Below, piece by piece: positions 31,222 to 40,476 of a DNA stretch of 41,080 nt (position 1 is its first letter; every line of letters starts with the position of its first letter). Origin of the DNA: Prevotella sp. (GTDB lineage: Bacteria > Bacteroidota > Bacteroidia > Bacteroidales > Bacteroidaceae); NCBI GenBank assembly GCA_022771265.1, contig JALFCG010000175.1, positions 1 through 41,080 of the forward strand, written 5' to 3'. The translations under genes and the position numbers were made by a program. The notes beneath the pieces are model-generated. The model searched no databases and was not told the origin of the DNA. It saw nothing but the letters and a program-made list of their open reading frames with translations.

Positions 31222-32505
31222 ATGACAAACATATTTTTAGCAACAGACCCTGTGGCAGACTTGTCACTTTCTGTAGATACCGTATGGATGCTGCTTGCAG
31301 CAATGCTGGTATTCTTCATGCAGCCGGGATTCGCTTTGTGTGAGGCTGGTTTTACCCGTAGCAAGAACACGGCGAACATTCTGTTCAAGAACTTCGTCGA
31401 TTTCTGCTTCGGTTCGATATTGTTCTGGCTTATTGGCTTCGGCTTTATGTTTGGAAGCAATGGCGAGGGTTTCATCGGAGCACCTCATTTTGGTGACTTC
31501 TCCTTCTACGAGAGTGACCTGCCTGTTGAGGGATTCCTGATTTTCCAAACGGTGTTCTGCGCAACGGCAGCTACCATCGTTTCCGGTGCCATGGCTGAGC
31601 GCACAAAGTTCTCGATGTATTGCATCTACTCGGTGTTCATCTCATTGCTCATCTATCCTATCTCAGGTCACTGGACATGGGGTGGTGGATGGCTTATGAA
31701 CGGCGATGAGACTTCGTTCATGATGACGACCTTTGGAGCTACGTTCCACGACTTTGCCGGTTCTGCCATCGTTCACTCTGTAGGTGGTGTGCTCGCGCTT
31801 GTTGGAGCCATAGCCCTTGGACCTCGTGTCGGTAAATATGGTGAGGACGGCAAGAGCCGCGCTATCCCTGGTCACAATCTTATGGCAGCTGCCTTGGGCG
31901 TGTTCATCCTTTGGTTTGGATGGTTCGGTTTCAACCCCGGTTCTCAGCTTGCCGCATCAGGTGAGGTTAACCGTATAGCCATTTCACATGTGTTCCTTAC
32001 CACCAATCTTGCAGCGGCTGCAGGTGGTATAGGTACGATGTTCACCTCTTGGATTAAGTATGGAAAACCGTCATTTTCACTCACCCTCAACGGTGTGCTT
32101 GCCGGTTTGGTTGCCATCACGGCAGGTTGCGACCTTGTAAGCCCTCTCGGCGCAGCCATCATCGGTCTCGTGGCTGGTATAGTATTGGTGTTCTCCATTG
32201 AGTTCATCGATACCAAGCTCCACATTGACGATCCTGTCGGCGCAAGCTCTGTTCACGGTGTGTGTGGTATTCTTGGTACTTTGATGACCGGTCTGTTCGC
32301 CCTCGACGGCGGTGCCCTCTATGGTGGCGGCTGGGGTTTCTTCGGAGCTCAGTGCCTTGGAGTACTCGCCATCGACGCGTGGGCTGCAGTAGCCGGTGTG
32401 GTACTGTTCTTCAGCATTAAGAAGATTGCAGGATTGAGAGTAGATAAGAGAATCGAGGAAGAAGGTCTCGACATCTATGAGCATGGAGAGAGCTGCTATA
32501 ACTAA
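31222..32505 (+). CDS. ammonium transporter (Amt/AmtB family), first copy
   Basis: A 427-residue inner-membrane channel for NH4+/NH3 with about 11 membrane segments. FFMQPGFALCEAGFTRSKNTANILFKNFVDF is the Amt signature in the first helices. The twin pore histidines are in SAIVHSVGG and SSVHGVCGILG, and GFMFGSN, GAMAERTKF and GWFGFNPGSQ are further family blocks. The C-terminal tail that contacts P-II (KRIEEEGLDIYEHGESCYN) is present. It follows the P-II gene by 83 bases and is followed by a long hairpin before asnB. Confidence 0.95.
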   Translation: MTNIFLATDPVADLSLSVDTVWMLLAAMLVFFMQPGFALCEAGFTRSKNTANILFKNFVDFCFGSILFWLIGFGFMFGSNGEGFIGAPHFGDFSFYESDLPVEGFLIFQTVFCATAATIVSGAMAERTKFSMYCIYSVFISLLIYPISGHWTWGGGWLMNGDETSFMMTTFGATFHDFAGSAIVHSVGGVLALVGAIALGPRVGKYGEDGKSRAIPGHNLMAAALGVFILWFGWFGFNPGSQLAASGEVNRIAISHVFLTTNLAAAAGGIGTMFTSWIKYGKPSFSLTLNGVLAGLVAITAGCDLVSPLGAAIIGLVAGIVLVFSIEFIDTKLHIDDPVGASSVHGVCGILGTLMTGLFALDGGALYGGGWGFFGAQCLGVLAIDAWAAVAGVVLFFSIKKIAGLRVDKRIEEEGLDIYEHGESCYN

Positions 32506-32510
32506 GTAAA

Positions 32511-32561
32511 TGAAGAATGAAGAGTGAAGAATTCCAGCCCATTCTTCACTCTTCTTTCTTC
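32511..32561 (+). terminator. long inverted repeat between amtB and asnB, possible attenuator
   Basis: A 14-base perfect stem (32519-32532 with 32541-32554) around an 8-base loop extends by 7 further pairs past one mismatch. TTTCTTCAT follows the inner stem. The arms contain the word TGAAGAGTGAAGAAT, also seen at 3746-3760. It may reduce read-through from amtB into asnB. Confidence 0.6.
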
Positions 32562-32605
32562 ATAAATAATCAGCAAACGTCAAACAATAAAAAGAAATAA
32601 TAACT

Positions 32606-34279
32606 ATGTGTGGAATTGTAGCAATTTTCAACATCCAGGAGCAAACTCCTGAACTGCGACAGAAAGCGTTGCGTATGAGTCAGAAAATCCGTCACCGTGG
32701 TCCTGACTGGAGCGGTATCTACAACGGAGGTTCTGCTATCTTGTGCCATGAGCGTCTGTCGATTGTCGATCCTGAATCAGGCAAACAGCCACTGTTCAGC
32801 CCCGACATGAAACAAATATTGGCTGTCAACGGCGAGATTTACAACCATCAGGACATACGCCGGCAGTATGCCGACAAGTACCAGTTCCAGACTGGCAGCG
32901 ACTGTGAGGTTATTCTCGCCCTGTACCGCGAAAAAGGTATTGACTTTTTGGAAGACTTAAGCGGTATCTTCGCCTTTGCCCTCTATGACGCAGAGAAGGA
33001 TGAGTTCCTCATCGCGCGTGACCCCATTGGCGTGATACCTCTATATATAGGTTACGACAATGACGGAAAAGTCTACGTCGCAAGCGAAATGAAAGCCCTC
33101 GAAGGTAACTGCGACCGGTATGAGGTGTTCCTTCCGGGACACTACTATTCGAGTCGCGAAGGAAAGATGACGCGCTATTACACCCGCGACTGGATGCACT
33201 ATGATGCGGTCAAGGACAATGGCGCGAGTGTTCAGGATATCCATGACGCACTTGAAGGCGCCGTCAAGCGCCAGCTGATGAGCGATGTACCTTACGGAGT
33301 GTTGCTGTCCGGAGGTCTCGACTCATCAGTTATCAGTGCCGTGGCTGAGAAGTTCTCCGAGCGCCGCATCGAGGATGACTCGACGACGAAGGCTTGGTGG
33401 CCACGTCTTCACTCGTTTGCAGTGGGACTAAAGGGCGCGCCTGACCTTGCCAAGGCAAAGTTGGTGGCTGACCATATCGGCACGGTCCACCACGAGATAA
33501 ACTACACCATTCAGGAAGGACTCGATGCCATCCGCGATGTGATTTATTTCATTGAGACCTACGACGTGACGACCGTAAGGGCATCAACTCCTATGTATCT
33601 GCTTGCCCGTGTCATCAAGTCGATGGGCATCAAGATGGTCCTTTCTGGCGAGGGAGCTGACGAGGTGTTCGGTGGTTATCTCTATTTCCACAAGGCTCCC
33701 GACGCTAAGGCGTTCCATGAGGAGACAGTGAGAAAACTTTCAAAACTCTACCTCTACGACTGTCTGCGTGCCAACAAGAGTCTTTCAGCCTGGGGCGTGG
33801 AAGGACGTGTGCCGTTCCTCGACAAGGAATTTCTCGATGTTGCCATGCGCACCAATCCTGAAGCTAAGATGTGCCCCGGCAAGACCATTGAGAAGAAAAT
33901 CGTCCGTGAGGCTTTTGCCGACATGCTTCCTGAAGCAGTGGCTTGGCGTCAGAAAGAGCAGTTCTCCGACGGTGTGGGATACTCGTGGATTGACACCTTG
34001 AAGCAGATTACCGCCGACCAAGTGAGCGACGAACAGATGGCTCATGCTGCCGAGCGATTCCCCATCAACCCGCCGCGCAACAAAGAGGAATACTACTACC
34101 GTTCCATCTTTGCCGAGCATTTTCCAAGCGATTCCGCAGCAATGACGGTTCCAAGCGTACCTTCTGTCGCTTGCTCAACAGCCGAGGCCTTGGCGTGGGA
34201 TGAGTCATTCAAAAACCTTAACGACCCGAGCGGACGTGCCGTTGCGGGAGTGCATGATGAGGCATACGTGAAAGAATAA
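32606..34279 (+). CDS. asnB: asparagine synthase B (glutamine-hydrolysing)
   Basis: A 557-residue enzyme that makes asparagine from aspartate with glutamine as nitrogen donor and ATP. Cys2 (after Met1) is the glutaminase nucleophile. RHRGPDWSG, LSIVD and NGEIYNH form the N-terminal nucleophile glutaminase domain. The ATP-pyrophosphatase loop SGGLDSS is at residues 235-241, followed by SGEGADEVFGGYLYF near 348 and the GVEGRVPFLDKEF block near 393. Length is typical (about 555). It sits between two ammonium transporter genes, so asparagine may serve here as a nitrogen-storage product when ammonium enters; this is inference. Confidence 0.95.
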   Translation: MCGIVAIFNIQEQTPELRQKALRMSQKIRHRGPDWSGIYNGGSAILCHERLSIVDPESGKQPLFSPDMKQILAVNGEIYNHQDIRRQYADKYQFQTGSDCEVILALYREKGIDFLEDLSGIFAFALYDAEKDEFLIARDPIGVIPLYIGYDNDGKVYVASEMKALEGNCDRYEVFLPGHYYSSREGKMTRYYTRDWMHYDAVKDNGASVQDIHDALEGAVKRQLMSDVPYGVLLSGGLDSSVISAVAEKFSERRIEDDSTTKAWWPRLHSFAVGLKGAPDLAKAKLVADHIGTVHHEINYTIQEGLDAIRDVIYFIETYDVTTVRASTPMYLLARVIKSMGIKMVLSGEGADEVFGGYLYFHKAPDAKAFHEETVRKLSKLYLYDCLRANKSLSAWGVEGRVPFLDKEFLDVAMRTNPEAKMCPGKTIEKKIVREAFADMLPEAVAWRQKEQFSDGVGYSWIDTLKQITADQVSDEQMAHAAERFPINPPRNKEEYYYRSIFAEHFPSDSAAMTVPSVPSVACSTAEALAWDESFKNLNDPSGRAVAGVHDEAYVKE

Positions 34280-34314
34280 TGATTATTAAAAAATTATAGA
34301 TTGTACTGTTCTTT

Positions 34315-35697
34315 ATGAAAAAACGCTGGATAATACTGATGACTGCAATGGTTGTCATAGCCATTGCAGGACTGTTTTCGCCCGAACCATCGTTCGAGTG
34401 CGACTTTTCAAAGATTGATGCCGCTGACGTGGCATGGTTGATAACCGCCACGATATTTGTGCTGATGATGACGCCGGGTTTGTCATTCTTCTATGGTGGT
34501 ATGGTAGGAGCAAAGAACGTCATCTCCACCATGCTTCAGAGTTTTATCGCCATGGGTATCATTTCGGTGCTTTGGGTAGTGTTCGGGTTCTCCCTTTGCT
34601 TTGGCGACGACATTGGAGGAGTTATCGGCGACCCGACGACATTCCTTATGTTCAACAATGTGGGTGGTGACGTATATACCACACCGACTGGAAAGATACT
34701 TGGTGGAGCCACCATACCGTTGGCTCTCTATGCCCTGTTCCAGATGAAGTTCGCAATCATCACTCCGTCGCTCATCACTGGTTCGTTTGCCGAGCGTGTG
34801 CGCTTTTCGGGCTATATGTTCTTCATGATTTTCTTCTTCGTGGTAATCTATTGCCCCCTTGCCCACATGACATGGCATCCCGACGGACTGTTCCTGAAGT
34901 GGGGAGTTGTCGATTTCGCCGGTGGCATCGTTGTCCATGCCTCTTCAGGAGTGGCAGCCCTTGCCGGTGCCATCTTCCTTGGCAGAAGGAAGTCGTTCAC
35001 CCGCAAGTCGGAACCAGCCAACATCCCGTTTGTACTTCTTGGAGCGGCAATGCTCTGGTTGGGATGGTTCGGTTTCAATGCAGGCAGCTCCCTTCATGCC
35101 GACGGTGTGGCCGTCAAGGCATTCCTCAACACCAATACCGCTTCTGCTACTGCCATGATGACGTGGATATTCTTCGACTGCCTTCGTGGCCGCAAGCCTT
35201 CAGCTATGGGAGCTGCTGTTGGTTGTGTGGTCGGCTTGGTCGCCATAACTCCTTCTGCAGGTTATGTCACGGTAGGTCAGAGCATTTTCATCTCCTTCGT
35301 CATAACTCTCATTTGCAACTGTGCGGTTTATTGGCGCAGCCAGTCGCGCATTGACGATGCGCTCGACGTGTTCCCGACCCATGGCACGGGTGGTATCTTC
35401 GGTACTGTGCTTACTGGCATCTTTATCCAGGAAGGACTGATAGCCGGCACACCGGAAGGGTTCATCGTATTCCTTTATCATCTTCTTGCCGTGGCTATCG
35501 TCATCGTTTACACATTCGTGGTTAGCTATTTCGGCTACTGGCTCATCGACAAGTTCATCCCGATGCGAGTGTCGCAGTATAGCGAGCGCGTAGGTCTTGA
35601 CTACAGTCAGCACGACGAGCACTACGGGCTTGCCCATGTCGGCGAGCGTGAGATTGCCGAATATGAGGAATATATTGAAAGAAAAAATAACAAGTAG
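34315..35697 (+). CDS. ammonium transporter (Amt/AmtB family), second copy
   Basis: A 460-residue Amt with a signal-peptide-like first segment (MKKRWIILMTAMVVIAIAGLF) and about 11 further membrane segments. TPGLSFFYGGMVGAKNVISTMLQSF is the family signature, ITGSFAERVRFSGY and MLWLGWFGFNAGSS follow, and the pore histidines lie in IVVHASSGVAAL and FPTHGTGGIFG. It is more like canonical AmtB than the first copy (which has FFMQPGFALCEAG instead), so the two are distinct paralogues. The last gene of the nitrogen run, 35 bases after asnB, ending at a strong terminator. Confidence 0.95.
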   Translation: MKKRWIILMTAMVVIAIAGLFSPEPSFECDFSKIDAADVAWLITATIFVLMMTPGLSFFYGGMVGAKNVISTMLQSFIAMGIISVLWVVFGFSLCFGDDIGGVIGDPTTFLMFNNVGGDVYTTPTGKILGGATIPLALYALFQMKFAIITPSLITGSFAERVRFSGYMFFMIFFFVVIYCPLAHMTWHPDGLFLKWGVVDFAGGIVVHASSGVAALAGAIFLGRRKSFTRKSEPANIPFVLLGAAMLWLGWFGFNAGSSLHADGVAVKAFLNTNTASATAMMTWIFFDCLRGRKPSAMGAAVGCVVGLVAITPSAGYVTVGQSIFISFVITLICNCAVYWRSQSRIDDALDVFPTHGTGGIFGTVLTGIFIQEGLIAGTPEGFIVFLYHLLAVAIVIVYTFVVSYFGYWLIDKFIPMRVSQYSERVGLDYSQHDEHYGLAHVGEREIAEYEEYIERKNNK

Positions 35698-35736
35698 GTG
35701 ACAACAACACTAACACAATAATCAATATCAAGACGA

Positions 35737-35775
35737 CAGGCGACCGGTGAACATTCATCGATCGCCTGTTTTTTT
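35737..35775 (+). terminator. intrinsic terminator of the nitrogen operon
   Basis: CAGGCGA (35737-35743) pairs with TCGCCTG (35762-35768), with additional GGTG/CATC pairing inside, followed by TTTTTTT. The convergent GT2 gene ends right at its T-run. Confidence 0.85.
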
Positions 35776-36740
35776 CATCTGAACAGAAATAATGCTCTGT
35801 ATCTTGTCGCCTTGTAAAACTTGTAAAAGGTCATGCCGAGAAATCGGGCTGCCATACATTTTGAAAACAGTAATCTCCGGTAAGTACGGAATATCTTGTT
35901 GTCGTAGTCGCCGGGAAGGTATTTCAATAATATCGACGGTTCTTTCTTGTTGAGTACTGCCGTCCTGAAAACGTTCTCTATGCCGAACGCCAAGTCTCTT
36001 TCGTATAAATGAAAATCTTTTTTTGAGCGGAAAAAATCATATACCATAGCATGTGCCTTCATCAGTGATTCAAGGTTTTTCTCGCTGACAGAGTGGGTGT
36101 AGCTGTTGGTGTTGTCCAACCTGTAATAATACAGGAAGTCGTCAACAGCCGCTCGTTTGGCAAAATACAATATCTGTGGTACTACCGAAAAATCCTCGGC
36201 ATAATCCACTCCTTCCTGATGAATTATGTCATTATCAATCAGTAAGCTTCTTCTCATCAGTCTTCCCCATATTCTGTTGTCGACAAGCACCGTTGAACTG
36301 ACCATCAGTTTAATGTAAGTTTCCGTGCTTCCTTCGTAATGCTTGAACGACTTCACGGCACTGCCATTATTTGTATGATAATAATTGCAGTCAACCAAGT
36401 CGGCATTGCTTTTCCTTGCTTGTTCAACCAATTTGGCAACCATGTCCACGCTCACCCAGTCGTCGCTGTCCACGTGAATGACGTAGTCGCCAGTAGCTGC
36501 CAGTAATGCCGTTTTCCTTGCTGCCGCCAATCCTCTGTTCCTATCGTGCCTTATGATTTTGACATTATTTCTTTCCGGATAATTCTTTAGTACATCCTTT
36601 AAAACCCCTATGCTGTTGTCAAGGGTACAGTCGTCCACAAAAACATATTCAATGTCTTTGTAGGTTTGTTCAAACAATGTGACAGCACATTTTCTAATGT
36701 ACTTTTCAACTCCATATACAGGAACCAATAATGAAACCAT
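35775..36740 (-). CDS. family 2 glycosyltransferase
   Basis: A 321-residue GT-A fold glycosyltransferase, soluble or peripheral. MVSLLVPVYGVEKYIRKC begins the Rossmann-like domain, VFVDDCTLDNS (Asp36, Asp37) binds the nucleotide and HVDSDDW (residues 90-95) holds the DxD metal motif. The remainder is shorter than processive synthases, so it most likely adds one sugar to a surface polysaccharide or glycolipid. The sugar is unknown. It is convergent with the second ammonium transporter gene and divergent from the GT4 gene over 210 bases. Confidence 0.9.
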   Translation of the reverse strand: MVSLLVPVYGVEKYIRKCAVTLFEQTYKDIEYVFVDDCTLDNSIGVLKDVLKNYPERNNVKIIRHDRNRGLAAARKTALLAATGDYVIHVDSDDWVSVDMVAKLVEQARKSNADLVDCNYYHTNNGSAVKSFKHYEGSTETYIKLMVSSTVLVDNRIWGRLMRRSLLIDNDIIHQEGVDYAEDFSVVPQILYFAKRAAVDDFLYYYRLDNTNSYTHSVSEKNLESLMKAHAMVYDFFRSKKDFHLYERDLAFGIENVFRTAVLNKKEPSILLKYLPGDYDNKIFRTYRRLLFSKCMAARFLGMTFYKFYKATRYRALFLFR

Positions 36741-36782
36741 AATATCACTTGAAAAGAAATGGGTTAATCTCTTAGCAAGTTA

Positions 36783-36790
36783 CAAATATA
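36783..36790 (-). promoter_or_regulatory. putative -7 element of the GT2 gene
   Basis: Leftward the bases read TATATTTG, a match to TAnnTTTG, 42 bases before the GT2 start. The nearest upstream TTTG is 23 nt away, slightly too far. Confidence 0.45.
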
Positions 36791-36890
36791 TGACATATTC
36801 TGCAATAAATATTCAAAGCCTCGTTTTTTTTTGTTTAATTTAACTAATAGGTGATTGAACTCAGTTTATTTGCATAAATAGGGGGGAATG

Positions 36891-36922
36891 TTTGGTCGAA
36901 TGGTTTTTTATTTGTATTTTTG
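36891..36922 (+). promoter_or_regulatory. promoter of the GT4 gene
   Basis: TTTG (36891-36894), 20 nt, TATTTTTG (36915-36922), with the start codon 28 bases further on. Confidence 0.75.
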
Positions 36923-36950
36923 CCACAAAAAACGAGTAAATACTTAATAT

Positions 36951-38051
36951 ATGAGACAGATAAGAGTGCTTCATGTCATCTCCCATTTTGAATTGGGTGG
37001 GGCAGAGCAGGTGGCTGCAAACATCGCGAGGTCACGTGCGGAAGGTGTCGAGAGCCATGTCGTGGAGATGATGCGGGGAAAGTCGGAGTTTTCATGTCGC
37101 TTCATAAATAATATGCGGCAGGCGGCAATCGTTTGCCACCGTTCGTGGATGCCTGACGTGAGGTGGCATTTCGTGTTTGAACGACTTGCGGCATTGGTGT
37201 TCCCCATAAGGTTTCTGTTCATTTTCTTGCGTTGGCGTCCCGACGTGGTTCATTGTCACACGGAGGCTCCCGATATGGGTGTCGTGTTGGCGATGAGGTC
37301 GTTTCCCTGGATTGCCAAGCGTTGTAAGGTCGTGAGAACCATTCATAATAACTGTCTTTGGACGGGACAAGCGCGAATAGGCAATGCCTGTGAGCGTTTT
37401 TTCATTAGCCATAAGTCAAACGTCGCAATATCGGAGTCGGTCCGACGTTCTTATCTAGAACGTTTTGGCGTTGATGTTCCAATCATTTACAATGGCGTTG
37501 ATGAAGTCCGCCAACAGCGATATGAACGTTTGGTGGAAGGTAAGATAAATGTGGTGTTTGCAGGACGCTTTGAGAAGCAGAAGGGAATAGACACACTCAT
37601 TGGTGTTGTCAGTGCCTTGGCCGACGACAGCCGCTATCATTTCCATATCTTTGGCGATGGCAGTTTAGGTGAGATGTTGCGGCAGGAAATAGGCGCGCAG
37701 GCTAATGTTAGCATCAATCCTCCGTTATTCGGACTCTCCTCCTATCTTGCCTCTTTCGACTATATGTTCATGCCGTCAGAATTTGAGGGGTTGAGCATAG
37801 TTGCCATAGAAGCGTCGATGGCTTCACTTCCCAACATCATCAACTCCTGTCGTGGTCTTGAGGAGACCTTGCCTTCCGACTGGCCTTTGAAAGTGTCGAA
37901 TAACGACAAGTCGTCCTACCTCCAACTTTTCCGTGATTTCATTCCCACCTGCCGGAGAAACGATCTCGCAACCAAGTCACAAACCTTTGCCCGCCAACAT
38001 TTCTCAATAGAGAAGATGCAAAAGGCCTACGAGAAGATATATCTAGAATAG
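36951..38051 (+). CDS. family 4 glycosyltransferase
   Basis: A 366-residue GT-B fold retaining glycosyltransferase. The acceptor-side N-terminus is VLHVISHFELGGAEQVAANIA, the linker-to-donor region VVFAGRFEKQKGIDTLIGV is near 203, and the nucleotide-sugar EX7E motif is SEFEGLSIVAIEA near 277. Members act on lipid-linked oligosaccharide or capsule/LPS building. It lies in a polysaccharide neighbourhood (GT2, flippase). The C-terminus is cut short compared with many GT4 proteins but complete enough. Its stop codon is 12 bases before a CTAG repeat array. Confidence 0.9.
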   Translation: MRQIRVLHVISHFELGGAEQVAANIARSRAEGVESHVVEMMRGKSEFSCRFINNMRQAAIVCHRSWMPDVRWHFVFERLAALVFPIRFLFIFLRWRPDVVHCHTEAPDMGVVLAMRSFPWIAKRCKVVRTIHNNCLWTGQARIGNACERFFISHKSNVAISESVRRSYLERFGVDVPIIYNGVDEVRQQRYERLVEGKINVVFAGRFEKQKGIDTLIGVVSALADDSRYHFHIFGDGSLGEMLRQEIGAQANVSINPPLFGLSSYLASFDYMFMPSEFEGLSIVAIEASMASLPNIINSCRGLEETLPSDWPLKVSNNDKSSYLQLFRDFIPTCRRNDLATKSQTFARQHFSIEKMQKAYEKIYLE

Positions 38052-38063
38052 AATCTCAAGAAA

Positions 38064-38126
38064 ATCTAGAGAAACTAGAAAGTCTAGAGAAACTAGAAAA
38101 TCTAGAAAATCTAGAAAGTCTAGAAA
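38064..38126. repeat. CTAGAAA repeat array between the GT4 and four-helix-bundle genes
   Basis: Seven CTAG-centred units of 8-10 bases (mostly nTCTAGAAA) occupy this interval, with an 18-base higher-order period in the first half; one more CTAG lies in the last codons of the GT4 gene. The same word family follows dapL at 28278-28313. CTAG is generally rare in bacterial DNA, so such density stands out. Confidence 0.85.
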
Positions 38127-38162
38127 AAAACAAAAAAGTATAACCTTTAAAAAGCAACAACA

Positions 38163-38804
38163 ATGGAAAAAAAGCACACCTTCCTTCGCAAACAGGCAAA
38201 ATGGGAAGACCTCTATTTCTACCAGAAGTCAGTCACCCTCTACCAACTGTCGTTTATCTTTGCCCACAGATACTATGCCAACAACGACCGCACGCGCGAC
38301 CAGCTCATACAAGCCGCAAGGTCTGGAAAACAAAACATAGTGGAAGGATCTGCCGACGGGGTCACCTCAATGGAACTGGAGGTGAAGTTGCTTAATGTGG
38401 CACGGTCAAGCATAAAGGAGGCACGTGAGGATTTTGAGGACTACCTCACTGCACATCAACTCGCAAAATGGACACCGGGGCATCCCAGATACGACGGACT
38501 GCTCCAATTCTGCAGGAAACACAACAAATGGGAGGAATATGAAAGCCTCGTCAACAAATGGAACGACGAGGAAATGGCTAACGTAGGACTCACCCTTTGC
38601 CACATGATTGACAAGATGATGACAACCTACCAAAACAAACTGGAAGAGGAATTCGTTACCGAGGGAGGTATAAAGGAACGAATGACTGCTGCCAGGCTCG
38701 GATACAGAACCAATCAGAAAGACGAAATCGCCAGACTACAGGAAGAACTCGACCAACTGAAAAAAGAAAACGACATGCTTAAGAGCACTGGCCGTAACAC
38801 GTAG
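38163..38804 (+). CDS. four-helix-bundle protein with suffix domain (23S rRNA intervening-sequence protein family)
   Basis: A 213-residue soluble protein. Residues about 10-95 match the four-helix-bundle family first noted in proteins encoded by 23S rRNA intervening sequences: WEDLYFYQKSVTLYQLS and TRDQLIQAARSGKQNIVEGSADG. The middle and C-terminal part (EEMANVGLTLCHMIDKMM, EGGIKERMTAARLGYR) is the suffix region seen in longer Bacteroidetes members. A coiled-coil stretch ends the protein (DEIARLQEELDQLKKENDML). The biochemical function is unknown; relatives include the Avd accessory proteins of diversity-generating retroelements. It follows a CTAG repeat array by 36 bases, and its stop is 6 bases from the convergent flippase gene. 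Confidence 0.85.
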   Translation: MEKKHTFLRKQAKWEDLYFYQKSVTLYQLSFIFAHRYYANNDRTRDQLIQAARSGKQNIVEGSADGVTSMELEVKLLNVARSSIKEAREDFEDYLTAHQLAKWTPGHPRYDGLLQFCRKHNKWEEYESLVNKWNDEEMANVGLTLCHMIDKMMTTYQNKLEEEFVTEGGIKERMTAARLGYRTNQKDEIARLQEELDQLKKENDMLKSTGRNT

Positions 38805-38810
38805 AAAAAG

Positions 38811-40253
38811 CTAACGCCCCTTCTTCTTTATAAAACCTATACACTCTTCGAGAATCTTTACTTTCGCCACCTTCATAACGACGAAATAGAGAACTGCCGC
38901 GACAACGATTCTCAAAGGGAGCAGAACACAGGGACTTTCTACGGATGCCGTAAGGAAATAGGTTGTCGCCATGACAACGGCTGCCGAAAGCATGAAAGGC
39001 ACGGTGTCGGCAAATACGTCGGCGAAAGTCACACCAATGAGCCTCTTCGCGTTAATCTGCCACACCACAAGCCATAGGATGGTGAAAACAGTGTAAACAA
39101 TCACCATCGTCTGTATTCCAAAGCCATGGAATAGCAAAATCAACGAAATCTGTATTACTATTTGTCCAATATTGCACCACATGTATATACCGGAACGTCC
39201 TGATGCAATGACAAGGTGCTGATAGAGCGTATAGAACGTGAGAAACGCACCGCCGATGCAAAGAATCTGTAGCAAAGGCACACTGTCAATCCATTTCTCC
39301 GATATCGTCACAAGAATAAACTCGCGTGCCACGAGAGCCATGCCGAACAAGGCAGGAAAGGCAAGGAAGGCGGTGAAGCGTAGCATCTTGCGGAACACTC
39401 GCCTCTCGCGTTCGGGGTCGTCGTTGATTTGGGCAAGCACCGGTTGCGCCACTTGTTCTATCGTGCCAGAGATGGTGGTTGACGCCATCGTGTTCCATTT
39501 TGAGGCTTGGCTGAAATTACCGACATCCTTCATCGGGAATAGATTGCCGAAGATGAAGGTAAGGATATTGTTGTTGACGGTATTGATGATAGAGGTTATC
39601 AATATCTTGACACTAAAGGGAAACATCGATTTCACCGGAGTGAAGTCGATGGTCAGCGAAGGTCGCCAGTAGCGCTTCGTAAAGTAGTAGCGGCAGACGT
39701 TCTGAACGAGGGAGAATGTCACCGTCTGCCATGCAAGACTCCAATACGCGTAACCATGAAAGGCAAGCAACAGGCCTACTGTGCCTGACGCGAGCAAGGC
39801 TGTCATACCGGTTATGGTGCGTTCGCGAGCCATAATCCGCTTGAACATGATGGCATTGCGGGTGATGCCGAAAGCGGAAATAAGGAATCCGAGAAACACG
39901 AAGCGTGACAGGCGCGTCAGTTCCGGCGTGTGGAAAAACAAGGCAATCAACGGAGCCGAGAAATACAACACCACATAACATATTGCGCCGGTGATGATGT
40001 TAAACCAGAATACCGAGTTGTAGTCGTTGGCAGTCGGTTGCTTCATGTTCGTCAAACCCTGTGTGAAACCGCTGCTCTGTAGGTTGCCTGCTATGAGCGT
40101 AAATATGGTCAGCACGCCCACGACTCCATAGTCGTGAGGCGAGAGCATACGAGCGAGGAAGATGCCGAACACAAGGTTCAGCACCTGCATCGTGCCACTG
40201 TTCATTGCACCCCAGAACAGTCCCTTTGCCGTCTTTTCTTTCAGCGTATCCAT
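38811..40253 (-). CDS. polysaccharide flippase (Wzx-like, MOP superfamily)
   Basis: A 480-residue inner-membrane protein with about 12-14 membrane segments. KTAKGLFWGAMNSGTMQVLNLVFGIFLARMLSPHDYGVVGVL is the N-terminal signature of the oligosaccharide flippase/WzxC-like group; SGFTQGLTNM and a central FSVKILITSIINTVNNNI follow. Members move lipid-linked sugar units across the inner membrane for O-antigen, capsule or exopolysaccharide assembly. Neighbouring GT2 and GT4 genes support this. A -7-like element is at 40265-40272, only 12 bases from the start codon, so the leader would be very short. Confidence 0.92.
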   Translation of the reverse strand: MDTLKEKTAKGLFWGAMNSGTMQVLNLVFGIFLARMLSPHDYGVVGVLTIFTLIAGNLQSSGFTQGLTNMKQPTANDYNSVFWFNIITGAICYVVLYFSAPLIALFFHTPELTRLSRFVFLGFLISAFGITRNAIMFKRIMARERTITGMTALLASGTVGLLLAFHGYAYWSLAWQTVTFSLVQNVCRYYFTKRYWRPSLTIDFTPVKSMFPFSVKILITSIINTVNNNILTFIFGNLFPMKDVGNFSQASKWNTMASTTISGTIEQVAQPVLAQINDDPERERRVFRKMLRFTAFLAFPALFGMALVAREFILVTISEKWIDSVPLLQILCIGGAFLTFYTLYQHLVIASGRSGIYMWCNIGQIVIQISLILLFHGFGIQTMVIVYTVFTILWLVVWQINAKRLIGVTFADVFADTVPFMLSAAVVMATTYFLTASVESPCVLLPLRIVVAAVLYFVVMKVAKVKILEECIGFIKKKGR

Positions 40254-40264
40254 GTTTTTGGGTG

Positions 40265-40272
40265 CAAATATA
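40265..40272 (-). promoter_or_regulatory. putative -7 element of the flippase gene
   Basis: Leftward the bases read TATATTTG, 11 bases before the flippase start codon. No -33 match at the right distance. It would give an almost leaderless mRNA. Confidence 0.4.
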
Positions 40273-40476
40273 GCATTTTTTTTCTATATTTCCGTCTTCC
40301 AACCCATTATTTTTTTCATTATTTCAATATTCCACTTCTCCTTAACTTCCTTACTTCTGAAAGATGAGTAATCTAAAGAATTGGCAATTCAATAGTATCA
40401 TATTTAAGTTTCGGAAGTTCTCAATATCTTGGGAAACAGGGAGTTATCGCTCGCTTTGGCCGCCGGTTTCTCCTCG

